Shown: positions 48,231 to 57,241 of the stretch, piece by piece
Layout: each line of letters starts with the position of its first letter
Position numbering within the stretch: position 1 is the first letter of the stretch
Assembly (NCBI RefSeq): GCF_009223885.1
Contig: NZ_CP045144.1
Span: 3,274,001 to 3,338,000 of the forward strand
Source of the DNA: Ancylobacter sp. TS-1
Lineage (GTDB): Bacteria; Pseudomonadota; Alphaproteobacteria; Rhizobiales; Xanthobacteraceae
Length of the DNA stretch: 64,000 nucleotides
Direction: 5' to 3'
Notes under the pieces: model-generated
What the model was told of the DNA's origin: nothing
The model's database searches: none
Seen by the model: only the letters and a program-made list of their open reading frames with translations
Program-made: the position numbers and the translations under genes

Positions 48231-50930
48231 TTATAGAATAGCCGCTGATTTACCTTTGTATAGATCATTAGCAGCCGCAACCCGGCCGAACTCGGCCTCC
48301 CAATCGCTGTCGATGACGGCGTAGTTGATGTGGCAGCGCGGGCCGGTCTCGTAGCGGTCCTTCGATGTCATGAAGCGCACATGGCGCGTCGAGCCCTCGC
48401 GATTATAGGGATCGAGCAGCGCCAGTACCCGCCCGCCGCCCTCCTGCCCGCGGGTGATCGCCGCCATGATGCGGTCGGCCACGCGGTCGGCAATGCCGTA
48501 ATAGAGCAGCTGCGCCGGCTGGGTGCCGCCGGCGCAGACCAGGTGCTCGGCCATCCAGCGCCGCACGATCGGCTTCAGCTGCATGATGAGGCCGACCCTG
48601 GGCTGGGCATTGGCATCGGTGAGCCGGCGCTTGACGATCCATTCCGCCAGCCGGAACACGATGGCGGCAGGCCGCATGTCGGCAAGGTGCGCCAAAGTGA
48701 GGTCCGCCTGCTCGCCGATGATGCCGGCATTCACCGTCTCGGTGGCGCCGACAAGGTCCGGCGTCAGTTCCAGCGTTGAATCGGCGCTGAAGTCGGCGGT
48801 GAGCACGTCCTGCGCCAGCTCGGTGCGGTAGCCCTCGACACGGGGAAAGCGGATCTCGCTGCTGTCGCGCTCCGGGCTGACCGCGAAGACGCGCTCCATA
48901 TTGTCCGGCGGGCTGGGCTTGGCGACCACGGGCTGGGCGGTGAAATCGAAGGGAATGCCGAGCACATCGGCATATTCCACCTTGAACAGCCCATCGCCCT
49001 GCAGCTTATAGGACTGGCGGCGCAGCGCCCGGCCGATCACCTGCTCGCACAGGAGCTGGGTGCCGAAGGCGCGCACGCCCAGCACATGGGTCACGGTGTT
49101 GGCGTCCCAGCCCTCGGTCAGCATCGACACCGAGACCACGCAGCGTATGCCCTCGCCCAGCGCGCCCTTGCGGCCGACCGTGTTCATCACCTCGCGCAGC
49201 AGCGTGGCATCGTCGATGCTCTCGGCGGCGAAGCGGTCGCCGGTGCGCTGGGTCAGCTCGTCCTTGAAGCGCTGGATTTCCGGGCCCGCCGCCTCGCGGA
49301 ACTCGGGGCTGATCGCCTCGCCGCTGTCCAGCTGGCCGCTGTCGATGAGCAGGGTGCGCATGCGCGGCAGGGCGATGCCGTCCGGATCGAAATTGCGGAA
49401 CAGTGGGCACTTTCCGGCAACCAGCGAGCGGTTGCCGTCCTCGCCTTCCAGTTCGTAGCCGGCAATGTAGTCATGCACCAGCTTGGAGGTGGCGGTGTTG
49501 TTGCACACCACGATGAAGACCGGATCGACGCCGATCCCGTTCTCGCGCCAGAGCGCGTGGGTTTTCTCGTAATGGCCGTACAGCGCGTCGATGGCGCTCA
49601 GCAGCGGGTTCGGCAGCTTCTGCGGGTCATAGCCCTTGGCGCTGGCCCGCCCCTTCTTCGGCATAAGCTTGCCGATATGCTCCCACAGATTGCGGAACAT
49701 CGGGGTGTCGCCGCCCGGCACATTGTCCATGATCGGCACGCGCGGCAGCTTGACGATGCCGCACTCGATCGCGTCCATCAGGCTGAAGTCGCTCATCACC
49801 CAGCCGAACAGCGAGCCTTCGCGATAGCCCGAGCCGCGCAGGAAGAAGGGGGTGGCGGAGAGGTCGTAGACCATCTGCGTGCCAAGCTCGCGCTTGATCG
49901 CCTCGAGGCCCGAAATCCACAGTCGCGCCGCCTCGTTGGCCTCCTTCGCCGCGGCGAGTTCCTCGCCTTTCAGGCCCGCCTGCTCCTCGGCGGTGAGCGG
50001 GCGCTCGCGATAGCAGTGATGGGCCTCGTCGTTCAGCACGACGATGTTCTTCATCCCCATCAGTTCCGGCGCCACCCGGCGGATCATAACGCCATCGCTC
50101 TCCTCGCGCGGCACCGTCTTCAACGCGGCGCGCTGCACCTTGTTGAGCGGCAGCTCGTCCTTCTTCTTGAAGGCGTGGAAATTGGTGATGACGATCTTGG
50201 CCCGCCCCATGTCGGGCAGCATGTCTTCGGGCACGATCTCGCGGGTGCTGTAGTAGCTGTCGGGATCGTTGGGCTGCAGCACGCGAAGCCGGTCCTTGAT
50301 GGTGATGCCGGGCGCCACCACCAGGAAGCCGCGGGAAAACTTCTTCGCGTTGGGATGGCGCACCGCGTTGACGGTCTGCCAGGCGATCAGCATGGCCATG
50401 ACGGTGGTCTTGCCCGCCCCCGTCGCCAGCTTCAGCGCAAGGCGCATGAGTTCGGGATTGGACGCCGCATTGGCGGCTTCCAGATGCGTCCAGAAGCGCC
50501 GGCCCTGAGAGGACGATTTCGGCGCCACCTCGGTCAGCCAGATCACCGTCTCCACCGCCTCGATCTGGCAGAAGAACGGCTTCTGGTTGGCGAAGCGGTG
50601 CGTGCGCCAGTGCCGCAGCAGCCGCGCGGTGGTGGGCGTCACCTGCCACTGGCTCTCCGGCAGGCGCCGCCAGCTCTCCACCGCCGAGCGGATGCCGTTG
50701 ATCACTTCGGTCGGATTGTACTCCTGACCGCCCTCATCGGTCAGCAGATCAGGTTGCAGCGCCTTGCCACGTAGCTTGCGGGGCTTCGGGATGGGAGAGA
50801 CCAGTGCGCTCGGCCGTCTCCTCGCGATGAGCAGACTGGTCGGCTGCCCATTGGCATCAAGATCCCAATGGCGGTCAGGCTCTTTATAGGGCGAGTTGAG
50901 AATGGGAGACCGAAAAAACGCTTCACTCAT
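48231..50930 (-). CDS. Type III-like restriction endonuclease helicase subunit, C-terminally truncated
   Basis: 899 residues. Start MSEAFFRSPILNSPYKEPDR, then HWDLDANGQPTSLL, matches the BPTD_3080-type restriction helicases. Walker A is ATGAGKT (169-175), Walker B is VVLNDEAHHCYRE, and motif VI lies in CEQVIGRALRRQSYKLQG. Homology stops near SDWEAEFGRVAAAND; the last ten residues are unrelated and A+T-rich. The downstream PD-(D/E)xK nuclease region usual in these proteins is missing, so DNA cleavage is probably lost. The ATG at 50930 overlaps the stop of an upstream frame (ATGAGTGA), with GGGAGATGC as ribosome site. Confidence 0.85.
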   Translation of the reverse strand: MSEAFFRSPILNSPYKEPDRHWDLDANGQPTSLLIARRRPSALVSPIPKPRKLRGKALQPDLLTDEGGQEYNPTEVINGIRSAVESWRRLPESQWQVTPTTARLLRHWRTHRFANQKPFFCQIEAVETVIWLTEVAPKSSSQGRRFWTHLEAANAASNPELMRLALKLATGAGKTTVMAMLIAWQTVNAVRHPNAKKFSRGFLVVAPGITIKDRLRVLQPNDPDSYYSTREIVPEDMLPDMGRAKIVITNFHAFKKKDELPLNKVQRAALKTVPREESDGVMIRRVAPELMGMKNIVVLNDEAHHCYRERPLTAEEQAGLKGEELAAAKEANEAARLWISGLEAIKRELGTQMVYDLSATPFFLRGSGYREGSLFGWVMSDFSLMDAIECGIVKLPRVPIMDNVPGGDTPMFRNLWEHIGKLMPKKGRASAKGYDPQKLPNPLLSAIDALYGHYEKTHALWRENGIGVDPVFIVVCNNTATSKLVHDYIAGYELEGEDGNRSLVAGKCPLFRNFDPDGIALPRMRTLLIDSGQLDSGEAISPEFREAAGPEIQRFKDELTQRTGDRFAAESIDDATLLREVMNTVGRKGALGEGIRCVVSVSMLTEGWDANTVTHVLGVRAFGTQLLCEQVIGRALRRQSYKLQGDGLFKVEYADVLGIPFDFTAQPVVAKPSPPDNMERVFAVSPERDSSEIRFPRVEGYRTELAQDVLTADFSADSTLELTPDLVGATETVNAGIIGEQADLTLAHLADMRPAAIVFRLAEWIVKRRLTDANAQPRVGLIMQLKPIVRRWMAEHLVCAGGTQPAQLLYYGIADRVADRIMAAITRGQEGGGRVLALLDPYNREGSTRHVRFMTSKDRYETGPRCHINYAVIDSDWEAEFGRVAAANDLYKGKSAAIL

Positions 50931-51050
50931 CGGACTCTGCATCTCCCACCACAACCGCGTCGACGGTACCGCACTCTCGCACATCGCATCTAGGGATGGT
51001 CAAGACAACGCCGTGCGACTGGCGCGTGTTCTGGACCATCACGTGTTTAG
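50923..51050 (-). pseudogene. 3' remnant of a gene translationally coupled to the restriction subunit
   Basis: About 40 codons (MVQNTRQSHGVVLTIPRCDV, then RECGTVDAVVVGDAESDE) end in a TGA that overlaps the start of the restriction gene by 8 bp, a typical operon junction. The 5' part is cut off by the IS3-type remnant. The original product is not recognised. Confidence 0.5.
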
Positions 51051-51310
51051 CCGATGATCTGAGACCCTGATCCTCCTCCAGATTTAGGTAGAGTCCGTCA
51101 ATCATGGAGACGGACGATGCGAGCCTCAAGGTTCACAGAGGAACAGATCATCGGGATGCTGAAGGAGCACGAGGCGGGCGCGAAGACCGCTGACGTCTGC
51201 CGCAAGCACGGCATCTCCTCGGCGACCTTCTAGAAGTTCAAGGCCAAGTACGGCGGCATGGACGTGTCCGATGCCCGGCGGCTGAAGGCGATGGAACTCC
51301 CATCAAGCGG
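51050..51310 (+). mobile_element. IS3-family insertion sequence remnant
   Basis: A short relic that contains the start of a transposase OrfA with a premature stop and no OrfB. The ends are not resolved; the left boundary is placed where the upstream coupled frame loses sense (about 51050) and the right where OrfA similarity stops (about 51300). Confidence 0.65.
51117..51300 (+). pseudogene. IS3-type transposase OrfA fragment with in-frame stop
   Basis: MRASRFTEEQIIGMLKEHEA, GAKTADVCRKHGISSATF is the helix-turn-helix region of IS3-family OrfA. Codon 39 is TAG (51231-51233), where relatives have Tyr. The frame continues as KFKAKYGGMDVSDARRLKAM and then loses similarity. Inactive. Confidence 0.85.
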
Positions 51311-51356
51311 GTTGAGTACGGCCCCTACGCGCTCGAGCTGGCGATTATCGGCTCGA

Positions 51357-52238
51357 TCAGATGCGCGGCCATCCCGCCTGGGGCCCGGCCTTTCCCTCCC
51401 CGATGAGCCAGTGCGCGAGGGCGTCCATGTTGCGTGCGTTGCGTGTCGCCTTGCTCCGCACGAGGTAGAAGCCGGTGTCCAGCTCGATAGTTGGCCCCAG
51501 CACCCGCAGGCGGCCGGAGGCAAGATGCGCGTCGAGGTAGCGGGCATCGGTGAGAACGACCCCCGCGCCCGCCAGTGCCGCTTCGAGCGCCTGCGCCCTG
51601 TTCTCTACCGCCATGCCGTCCTCGGGCGCCGCGCCCTTCCGCCCGGAGGCTCGCCACCACCGGCCCCAATCGCGAAAGCGGGTACGGGCGTGGATGAGCG
51701 GCCAGGCTGAGGACGGCTGCAGCGGCAGCCCCGGGGCCGCCGCGGGGACCAGCGTTTCGCGAAACAGCAGCGTCGCCTCCACCCCCGGCCATCCGCCCGA
51801 TCCATGGCGGATGGCGCAATCCAGGTCTTCCGCATCGAGATCCACGATCCTCTGCGTCGTCAGCACGGCGATCTCGATGCCGGGGTGGGCGTGCTGGAAG
51901 CAGGGCAGGCGCGGCAATAGCCAGTTGGCAGCGAGCGTGTTCACGGTCGACAGCCTTATCTGCCGAAGCCGCCGTTGCAGCGGCGCGACGGCGGCTTCGA
52001 TCTTCTCCATGGCGTCGCCCATGGCAGCGAGCAGGGCGATGCCGTCGTCGGTCAGCACCGAGATCCGGCCGATCCTGCTGACGAGTTGCACCCCGAGCTC
52101 GGTCTCCAGATCCGCGATGCGGTGGGAAAGCGCGGACCGCGAGATGCGCAACGCCTCGGCCGCGGGCCCCTGCCGCTTGTGCCGCGCCAGCGCATCTAGG
52201 GCGGCAAGGCCGCGCAGCGACGGCAGACCGGAGGACAT
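51357..52238 (-). CDS. LysR-family transcription regulator (GcvA-like)
   Basis: 293 residues. The N-terminal winged helix-turn-helix reads LRGLAALDALARHKRQGPAA, EALRISRSALSHRIADLETE, LGVQLVSRIGRISVLTDDG. The effector domain follows (RLSTVNTLAANWLLPRLPCF, DLDCAIRHGSGGWPGVEATL). The start is the ATG at 52238 (MSSGLPSLRGL). It is divergent from the cupin gene, 115 bp apart, and likely regulates the cupin/VOC pair, the usual LysR arrangement. Confidence 0.92.
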   Translation of the reverse strand: MSSGLPSLRGLAALDALARHKRQGPAAEALRISRSALSHRIADLETELGVQLVSRIGRISVLTDDGIALLAAMGDAMEKIEAAVAPLQRRLRQIRLSTVNTLAANWLLPRLPCFQHAHPGIEIAVLTTQRIVDLDAEDLDCAIRHGSGGWPGVEATLLFRETLVPAAAPGLPLQPSSAWPLIHARTRFRDWGRWWRASGRKGAAPEDGMAVENRAQALEAALAGAGVVLTDARYLDAHLASGRLRVLGPTIELDTGFYLVRSKATRNARNMDALAHWLIGEGKAGPQAGWPRI

Positions 52239-52353
52239 GGGCCTTCCTCTCTTCCGCTCGCACCGCGACCGGACCGATAGGTGAGAAGTTCTCACCGATT
52301 TGACCGCAAACATCCGCTAGTTTCCAGCACGAAAGAACAGTCAGGAGTGCTTC

Positions 52354-52827
52354 ATGACACCCCCCGCGCGCGCTCCGCTCGCAGCGATGGACGTGCAGCC
52401 ACGCCGCAAGGCTTCGAGCTACCCCGCGCCGTTCGCCGCGCGCATGTCGGGGCGGGAGAAGCGCCAGCTCGGCGACGTCTTCGGCCTCTCGCGCTTCGGC
52501 GTGAACCTCACCACGCTGGCACCCGGCGCGCAGTCCGCGCTGCTCCATCGACATACGCGGCAGGAGGAGTTCGTCTACATCCTGAGTGGCACGCCCACCT
52601 TGCGGACGGACGAGGGCGAGTTTCCCCTCCAGCCCGGCATGTGCATCGGCTTCCCCGCGAACGGGTTGGCACATCATCTGGTCAACCGCACCGCGGAGGA
52701 GGTCCGCTATCTGGAGATCGGCGACCGGGACCCCCAGGACGTGGGCCAATATCCGGAGGACGACCTCGTGGCGCGGTTCTCGGCGCGAGGCTGGTCCTTC
52801 ACTCGCAAGGATGGCACGCCATGGTGA
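52354..52827 (+). CDS. Cupin-domain protein
   Basis: 157 residues. One cupin_2 domain: metal-binding LLHRHTRQEEFVYILSGTP (His, His, Glu) in motif 1 and GMCIGFPANGLAHHLVN (His) in motif 2. Cytosolic. Probable sugar or small-molecule enzyme or sensor; substrate unknown. The start is the ATG at 52354. The VOC gene follows 7 bp after the stop in the same operon. Confidence 0.88.
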   Translation: MTPPARAPLAAMDVQPRRKASSYPAPFAARMSGREKRQLGDVFGLSRFGVNLTTLAPGAQSALLHRHTRQEEFVYILSGTPTLRTDEGEFPLQPGMCIGFPANGLAHHLVNRTAEEVRYLEIGDRDPQDVGQYPEDDLVARFSARGWSFTRKDGTPW

Positions 52828-52834
52828 GGCACCC

Positions 52835-53227
52835 ATGATTTCGCACGTGAATCTTGGCATCAATGATATTGCCGCCGCCCGGCGCTTCTATGATCCGCTG
52901 ATGGCGCGCCTTGGCTGGCGGCTGCGCTTCTCCAACGCCGCGAGCGGACGGGCGGGGTGGGAACCGGCGTCAGGCGGGCGCCCCTTGTTCCTGCTGGGCA
53001 GGCCTTATGACGGCCGCCCGGCCACCGCGGGTAACGGCGCCATGGTGGCCCTCCTCGCCGCCGACCGGGCGACCGTGGACGATATCCACCGCATGGCGAT
53101 CGACGCCGGCGGAACGGACGAGGGGAAGCCGGGCCTCAGGCCGCACTACCACCCGGACTATTACGGCGCCTACTTCCGCGACCTCGAGGGCAACAAGATC
53201 TGCATCTGCTGCCATGCCGCGCCATGA
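52835..53227 (+). CDS. VOC (glyoxalase/bleomycin resistance) family protein
   Basis: 130 residues. MISHVNLGINDIAAARRFYD and YYGAYFRDLEGNKICICCH are the paired metal-site strands of VOC proteins (His4, and a Glu in DLEGNK). Too general for a substrate call; lactoylglutathione lyase-like proteins of this type are frequent. The start is the ATG at 52835. Probably coexpressed with the cupin under the LysR regulator. Confidence 0.9.
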   Translation: MISHVNLGINDIAAARRFYDPLMARLGWRLRFSNAASGRAGWEPASGGRPLFLLGRPYDGRPATAGNGAMVALLAADRATVDDIHRMAIDAGGTDEGKPGLRPHYHPDYYGAYFRDLEGNKICICCHAAP

Positions 53228-53880
53228 GACGTTCGGGCTGGTCAACCCGGGACAACGGAACCGCGCCACGCGCCAGAGAGGAGATGTTCCGCCACGCCGA
53301 CACATGGATCGCCGCCTGGAAGAGCCGCTCGGCGGGCGTTTGTGTCGGCGCGCCTGGTCCGGTGGCGGTCTGGCAGCCGCCGAGCGTAAGCGTGACCAGA
53401 AGGAGCAGCAGCGGGGAGGACCGCCATCGGCCTTTCCCCTCGGCTTGGCGTTCGCTGCGAACTGGCTCGAGCAGATATCGGGGGGCCGAAGTTCCGATTG
53501 GTGGCCTCGGTGTTGGCCCTGCGGAAAATCGAACTGGGAAAACTGATTTATAATCAGTGTTTTGCCGATAATTTGTGAAGAAGCGCCCGGCACCATTTCC
53601 CCCGTAGCGCTCTGTCTCGTGTCGCCTGTCACCTGCGTGGCAAGGCGCTGGTGCCGCGCCGGTTTCGGGTTTCCTCAACCAGATTGACCCGCCGCGACCC
53701 GCTGCCGGCGGGTGCAACGTATCGCGCGGTCCCGCACGCGCCGGTGCCGGCTCCGGCGTTCCGGAAATAAAGCCCCAATGCGCTCCCCGGCGGGCTTGGC
53801 AGCCGGCCCGAGTGGTTTCAGTCTGTCCCCCGGCCGCGATCCTGATCGGCGGTCCAATGAAAGCAGTGGGGGAACCGTCC
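53228..53880. other. Intergenic region at the right edge of the island, no intact gene
   Basis: 653 bp. It contains a lipoprotein-like stretch on the - strand (about 53420-53240: LLLLLVTLTLGGCQTATGPG) whose frame has no start; the ATG nearby is one base out of frame. It also has an A+T-rich palindrome CTGATTTATAATCAG (53543-53557) and the candidate attR (53589-53602). The promoter of the glucoamylase gene should be near the end. Confidence 0.55.
53589..53602 (+). other. Candidate right attachment repeat (attR)
   Basis: GGCACCATTTCCCC, identical to 42943-42956 at the tRNA-Phe 3' end. Only the last seven tRNA bases are included, which is short for an attachment core. Confidence 0.4.
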
Positions 53881-56379
53881 ATGACGGAGAACAACGCCAT
53901 CACGCCGCCGGGCGGGCCCGGCGGCCCGGCGCGCTGGACATCGAGCGCCAAGGTAGGGGTCGGCACCGCCCGCACGGCGGCGAGCCGGCTGTGGTTCACG
54001 CTCAGCCACGGCATTCTCAACGAGATCTACTATCCGCGTGTCGATGCCGCCTGCACGCGCGATTTCGGCTTCCTCGTCACGTCCTCGGACGGCTATTTCG
54101 CTGAAGAGAAGCGCGATGCCGACCATGAGGTCGGCGTGCTCGAGCATGGCGTCCCGGCCTATCACCTGCTCAACACCGCCCATGACGGGCGCTGGCGCAT
54201 CCAGAAGCAGATCATCACCGACACGCGGCGCGAGGTGCTGATCCAGAAGGTCACCTTCGAGGCCCTGATCGGCGACATTGCCGATTACCGCCTGTTCGCG
54301 TTGCTGGCGCCGCATCTCATCAATGCCGGCGCCGACAACACCGCCTGGGTCGGCGACTACAAGGGCACGCCCATGCTCTTCGCCTCGGGCCGGCAGGGCA
54401 TCTCGCTCGCGCTTGCCTGCTCGGTGCCGTGGAAGGCGCGCTCGGTCGGCTATGTCGGCGCCTCGGACGGCTGGCGGCAGCTCAACGGCAATGGCTGTCT
54501 CGACGAACGCTACCAGCGCGCCGAGCACGGCAATGTCGCGCTCAGCGCCGAGATCGACCTTTCCGCCAGCGACGGCACCATGCTGGTCGCGCTCGGCTTC
54601 GGCGCTCGGCCGGAGGAGGCGGGTTTCCGCGCCGTCTCCAGCCTGCACGAGGGCTTCGAGGAACTGCGCCGGACCTATGTGCAGGGCTGGCGCGCCTGGC
54701 AGGGCACGCTGCTGCCGCTCGACCACCCGCAGAGTCGCTCGAACATCAACACCTACCGCGCCAGCACCATCGTGCTCGCCACCCACCAGCCCTATTCGAT
54801 GCCGGGCGCCATCATCGCCAGCCTCTCCATCCCCTGGGGCTTCAACAAGGGCGACGAGGATCTCGGCGGCTACCATCTCGTCTGGCCGCGCGACCTCGTG
54901 GAGAACGCCGGCGGCCTGCTGGCGGCCGGCGCGGCCGACGAGGCGAAGTCCGTGCTCGGCTATTTGCGGGCGATCCAGGAGGCGGACGGCCACTGGTCGC
55001 AGAATGTCTGGCTGGACGGTTCCGCCTATTGGGGCGGCGTGCAGATGGACGAGTGCGCCTTCCCCATATTGCTCGCCGACATGATCCGGCGCGGCGGCCA
55101 TTTCGCCCATGGCGAACTGGAGTCCTACATGGACATGGTGGAGCGCGCCGTCCGCTTCATCGTTTGCAACGGCCCCGTCACCGGGCAGGACCGCTGGGAG
55201 GAGGATGCCGGCTACTCGCCCTTCACGCTGGCCGTCGAAATCGCCGCCCTGCTGGCCGCGGCCGACATGATGGAACTCATCGGCCGCAAGGAGCAGGCCG
55301 GCTATCTGCGCGAAACCGCCGACTCCTGGAACGATTCCGTCGAGCGCTGGACCTTCGCCACCGATACCGAGCTTGCGGAGAGGCTCGGCGTCGAAGGTTA
55401 TTATGTGCGCATCGCCCCGGTGGAGACGGCGGACGCCGCCTCGCCGCTGGACGGCTTCGTGCCGGTGAAGAACCGCCCGCCAGGCGACACCGACCGGCCG
55501 GCGGCGCAGCTCATCAGCCCGGACGCGCTCGCCCTGGTGCGCTTCGGCCTGCGGGCGCCGGACGATCCGCGCATCCTCGGCACCATCAAGGCGATCGACG
55601 CGCTGCTGAAGGTGGAGCTTCCGCAAGGCCCGCTCTGGTACCGCTACAATGGCGACGGCTATGGCGAGCACGAGGATGGCGCGCCCTTCGACGGCACCGG
55701 GATCGGCCGCGCCTGGCCGCTGCTGACCGGCGAGCGGGCTCATTACGAGATCGCCGCCGGCAATCTGGTGCGCGCGGGCCAGCTTCTCGTCACGCTGGAG
55801 GATTCGGCCGGCCCCGGCGGGCTGCTGCCCGAGCAGGTCTGGGACGCCGACGACATTCCCGAGCGCGAACTGTTCAAGGGCCGGCCCTCGGGCAGCGCGA
55901 TGCCGCTGGTCTGGGCGCATTCCGAGCACATCAAGCTGATGCGCTCGCTGCGCGACGGCAAGGTCTTCGACATGCCGCCGCAGACCGTGCAGCGCTACAT
56001 CAAGGAAAAGGTGACCTCGCCGCGCCGCATCTGGCGCTTCAACGAGAAGCTGCGCTCGATCCCCGCCGGCCTCGTCCTGCGCATCGAGCTTCCGGCGCCC
56101 GCGCGCATCCACTGGTCGCTCGACGGCTGGGCCACCACGCAGGACACCGACACCGCCGCCAACGCCTTCGGCCTCCATGTCGCCGATCTGCCGACGGAAG
56201 GCGCGGCGCATGGCAAGCATCTGCGCTTCACCTTCTACTGGCCCGACGCCGACAAATGGGAGGGCACGGATTTCGCGGTCGCCGTCGATGGCGACCGCGC
56301 GATGTTCCACGGCAGCCAGGACCCGCTGGCGCCGGACGCCAGCCGGCGGGTCGCCGAGCCGGCCGAAACAGCGAAGTGA
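53881..56379 (+). CDS. GH15 glucoamylase (glucan 1,4-alpha-glucosidase)
   Basis: 832 residues. An N-terminal super-sandwich domain (SHGILNEIYYPRVDAACTRD) is followed by the (alpha/alpha)6 catalytic domain of GH15. Key segments are SLSIPWGFNKGDEDLGGYHL, VWPRDLVENAGGLLAAGA and DRWEEDAGYSPFTLAVEIAA, with the general-acid Glu in WEED. A C-terminal domain includes RIELPAPARIHWSLDGWATT. No signal peptide, so it acts in the cytosol, on glycogen or oligoglucans. The ATG at 53881 has GGGGGAAC upstream; the ATG at 53857 is an alternative. A glucokinase-like gene follows 13 bp after the stop. Confidence 0.94.
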   Translation: MTENNAITPPGGPGGPARWTSSAKVGVGTARTAASRLWFTLSHGILNEIYYPRVDAACTRDFGFLVTSSDGYFAEEKRDADHEVGVLEHGVPAYHLLNTAHDGRWRIQKQIITDTRREVLIQKVTFEALIGDIADYRLFALLAPHLINAGADNTAWVGDYKGTPMLFASGRQGISLALACSVPWKARSVGYVGASDGWRQLNGNGCLDERYQRAEHGNVALSAEIDLSASDGTMLVALGFGARPEEAGFRAVSSLHEGFEELRRTYVQGWRAWQGTLLPLDHPQSRSNINTYRASTIVLATHQPYSMPGAIIASLSIPWGFNKGDEDLGGYHLVWPRDLVENAGGLLAAGAADEAKSVLGYLRAIQEADGHWSQNVWLDGSAYWGGVQMDECAFPILLADMIRRGGHFAHGELESYMDMVERAVRFIVCNGPVTGQDRWEEDAGYSPFTLAVEIAALLAAADMMELIGRKEQAGYLRETADSWNDSVERWTFATDTELAERLGVEGYYVRIAPVETADAASPLDGFVPVKNRPPGDTDRPAAQLISPDALALVRFGLRAPDDPRILGTIKAIDALLKVELPQGPLWYRYNGDGYGEHEDGAPFDGTGIGRAWPLLTGERAHYEIAAGNLVRAGQLLVTLEDSAGPGGLLPEQVWDADDIPERELFKGRPSGSAMPLVWAHSEHIKLMRSLRDGKVFDMPPQTVQRYIKEKVTSPRRIWRFNEKLRSIPAGLVLRIELPAPARIHWSLDGWATTQDTDTAANAFGLHVADLPTEGAAHGKHLRFTFYWPDADKWEGTDFAVAVDGDRAMFHGSQDPLAPDASRRVAEPAETAK

Positions 56380-56392
56380 GAGGGCAGGATCT

Positions 56393-57097
56393 ATGACCAG
56401 CAAGGCGGCGGGCATTCTCGCGGTCGATGTCGGCGGCACCGGGCTGAAATGCGCGGTGATCGACGACCAGGGCACCATGATCTCGGAGCGCGAGAAGGTG
56501 GATACGCCCCATCCCTGCCACCCCGAGGCGTTGCTCGACGCTTATGCCGGCATGGCGGCGAAGCATCCGGCCTTCGACCGGATCTCGATCGGCTTCCCCG
56601 GCGTGGTGCGCAACGGCAAGGTTCTGACCGCGCCCAATCTCGGCACCGAGCTATGGCAGGGCTTCGCGCTGGCCGATGCCATGTCGGCACGCCTCGGCGC
56701 CCCCGCGCGGCTGATCAACGATGCCGAGATGCAGGGCTACGGCATCGTCTCCGGCAAGGGGCTGGAGATGGTGCTCACGCTCGGCACCGGCGCCGGGACG
56801 GCACTGTTCCGCGACGGCGATCTGATGCCGCACATGGAGCTGGCGCACCATCCGGTCCACGACAACCTGACCTATGACGAGTATCTCGGCGTCGCCGCTT
56901 TCGAGGCCCATGGCAAGCACCACTGGAACCATCATGTGAGCCGGGTGATCGAACTGCTCTACGTGCTGCTCCACTATGACCGGCTCTATCTCGGCGGCGG
57001 CAATTCCCGGCATGTCGAGATCGACCTGCCGGACAATGTCTCCATCGCCTCGAACGAAGCCGGCCTGACGGGCGGCGCCGCGCTCTGGCGCAAATGA
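56393..57097 (+). CDS. ppgK: ROK-type kinase, polyphosphate-glucokinase-like
   Basis: 234 residues. Phosphate motif VDVGGTGLKCAVID at the N-terminus, ISIGFPGVVRNGKVLTAPNL, then TLGTGAGTALFRDGDL and LGGGNSRHVEI. Length and layout fit the polyphosphate-dependent glucokinase group of ROK proteins, which phosphorylate glucose with polyP or ATP. Coupled to the glucoamylase gene, it would trap the released glucose as glucose-6-phosphate. PolyP use is inferred from family resemblance. The start is the ATG at 56393. Confidence 0.85.
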   Translation: MTSKAAGILAVDVGGTGLKCAVIDDQGTMISEREKVDTPHPCHPEALLDAYAGMAAKHPAFDRISIGFPGVVRNGKVLTAPNLGTELWQGFALADAMSARLGAPARLINDAEMQGYGIVSGKGLEMVLTLGTGAGTALFRDGDLMPHMELAHHPVHDNLTYDEYLGVAAFEAHGKHHWNHHVSRVIELLYVLLHYDRLYLGGGNSRHVEIDLPDNVSIASNEAGLTGGAALWRK

Positions 57098-57241
57098 TGA
57101 CCGATGCCGGCCGCCAACCGCGCCCGGCGGCGCTTCGCCGCGCACCCTCGTGGCGACATGCCGGCCTATGGTAAGCATCGGCGTGGGCGCGAGGGAGCGC
57201 CCCCGCATTTCACGCTCACCCGGCGAATGGAGAAGCCTCGC

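Noticed and set aside
53136..54020. 294-codon - strand frame across the island edge
   Set aside because: Low-complexity start, overlaps the VOC and glucoamylase genes. Only the short lipoprotein-like stretch is noteworthy and was listed separately.
53818..56478. 886-codon open frame antisense to the glucoamylase gene
   Set aside because: Shadow frame; the + strand frame has clear GH15 motifs and a coupled downstream gene.
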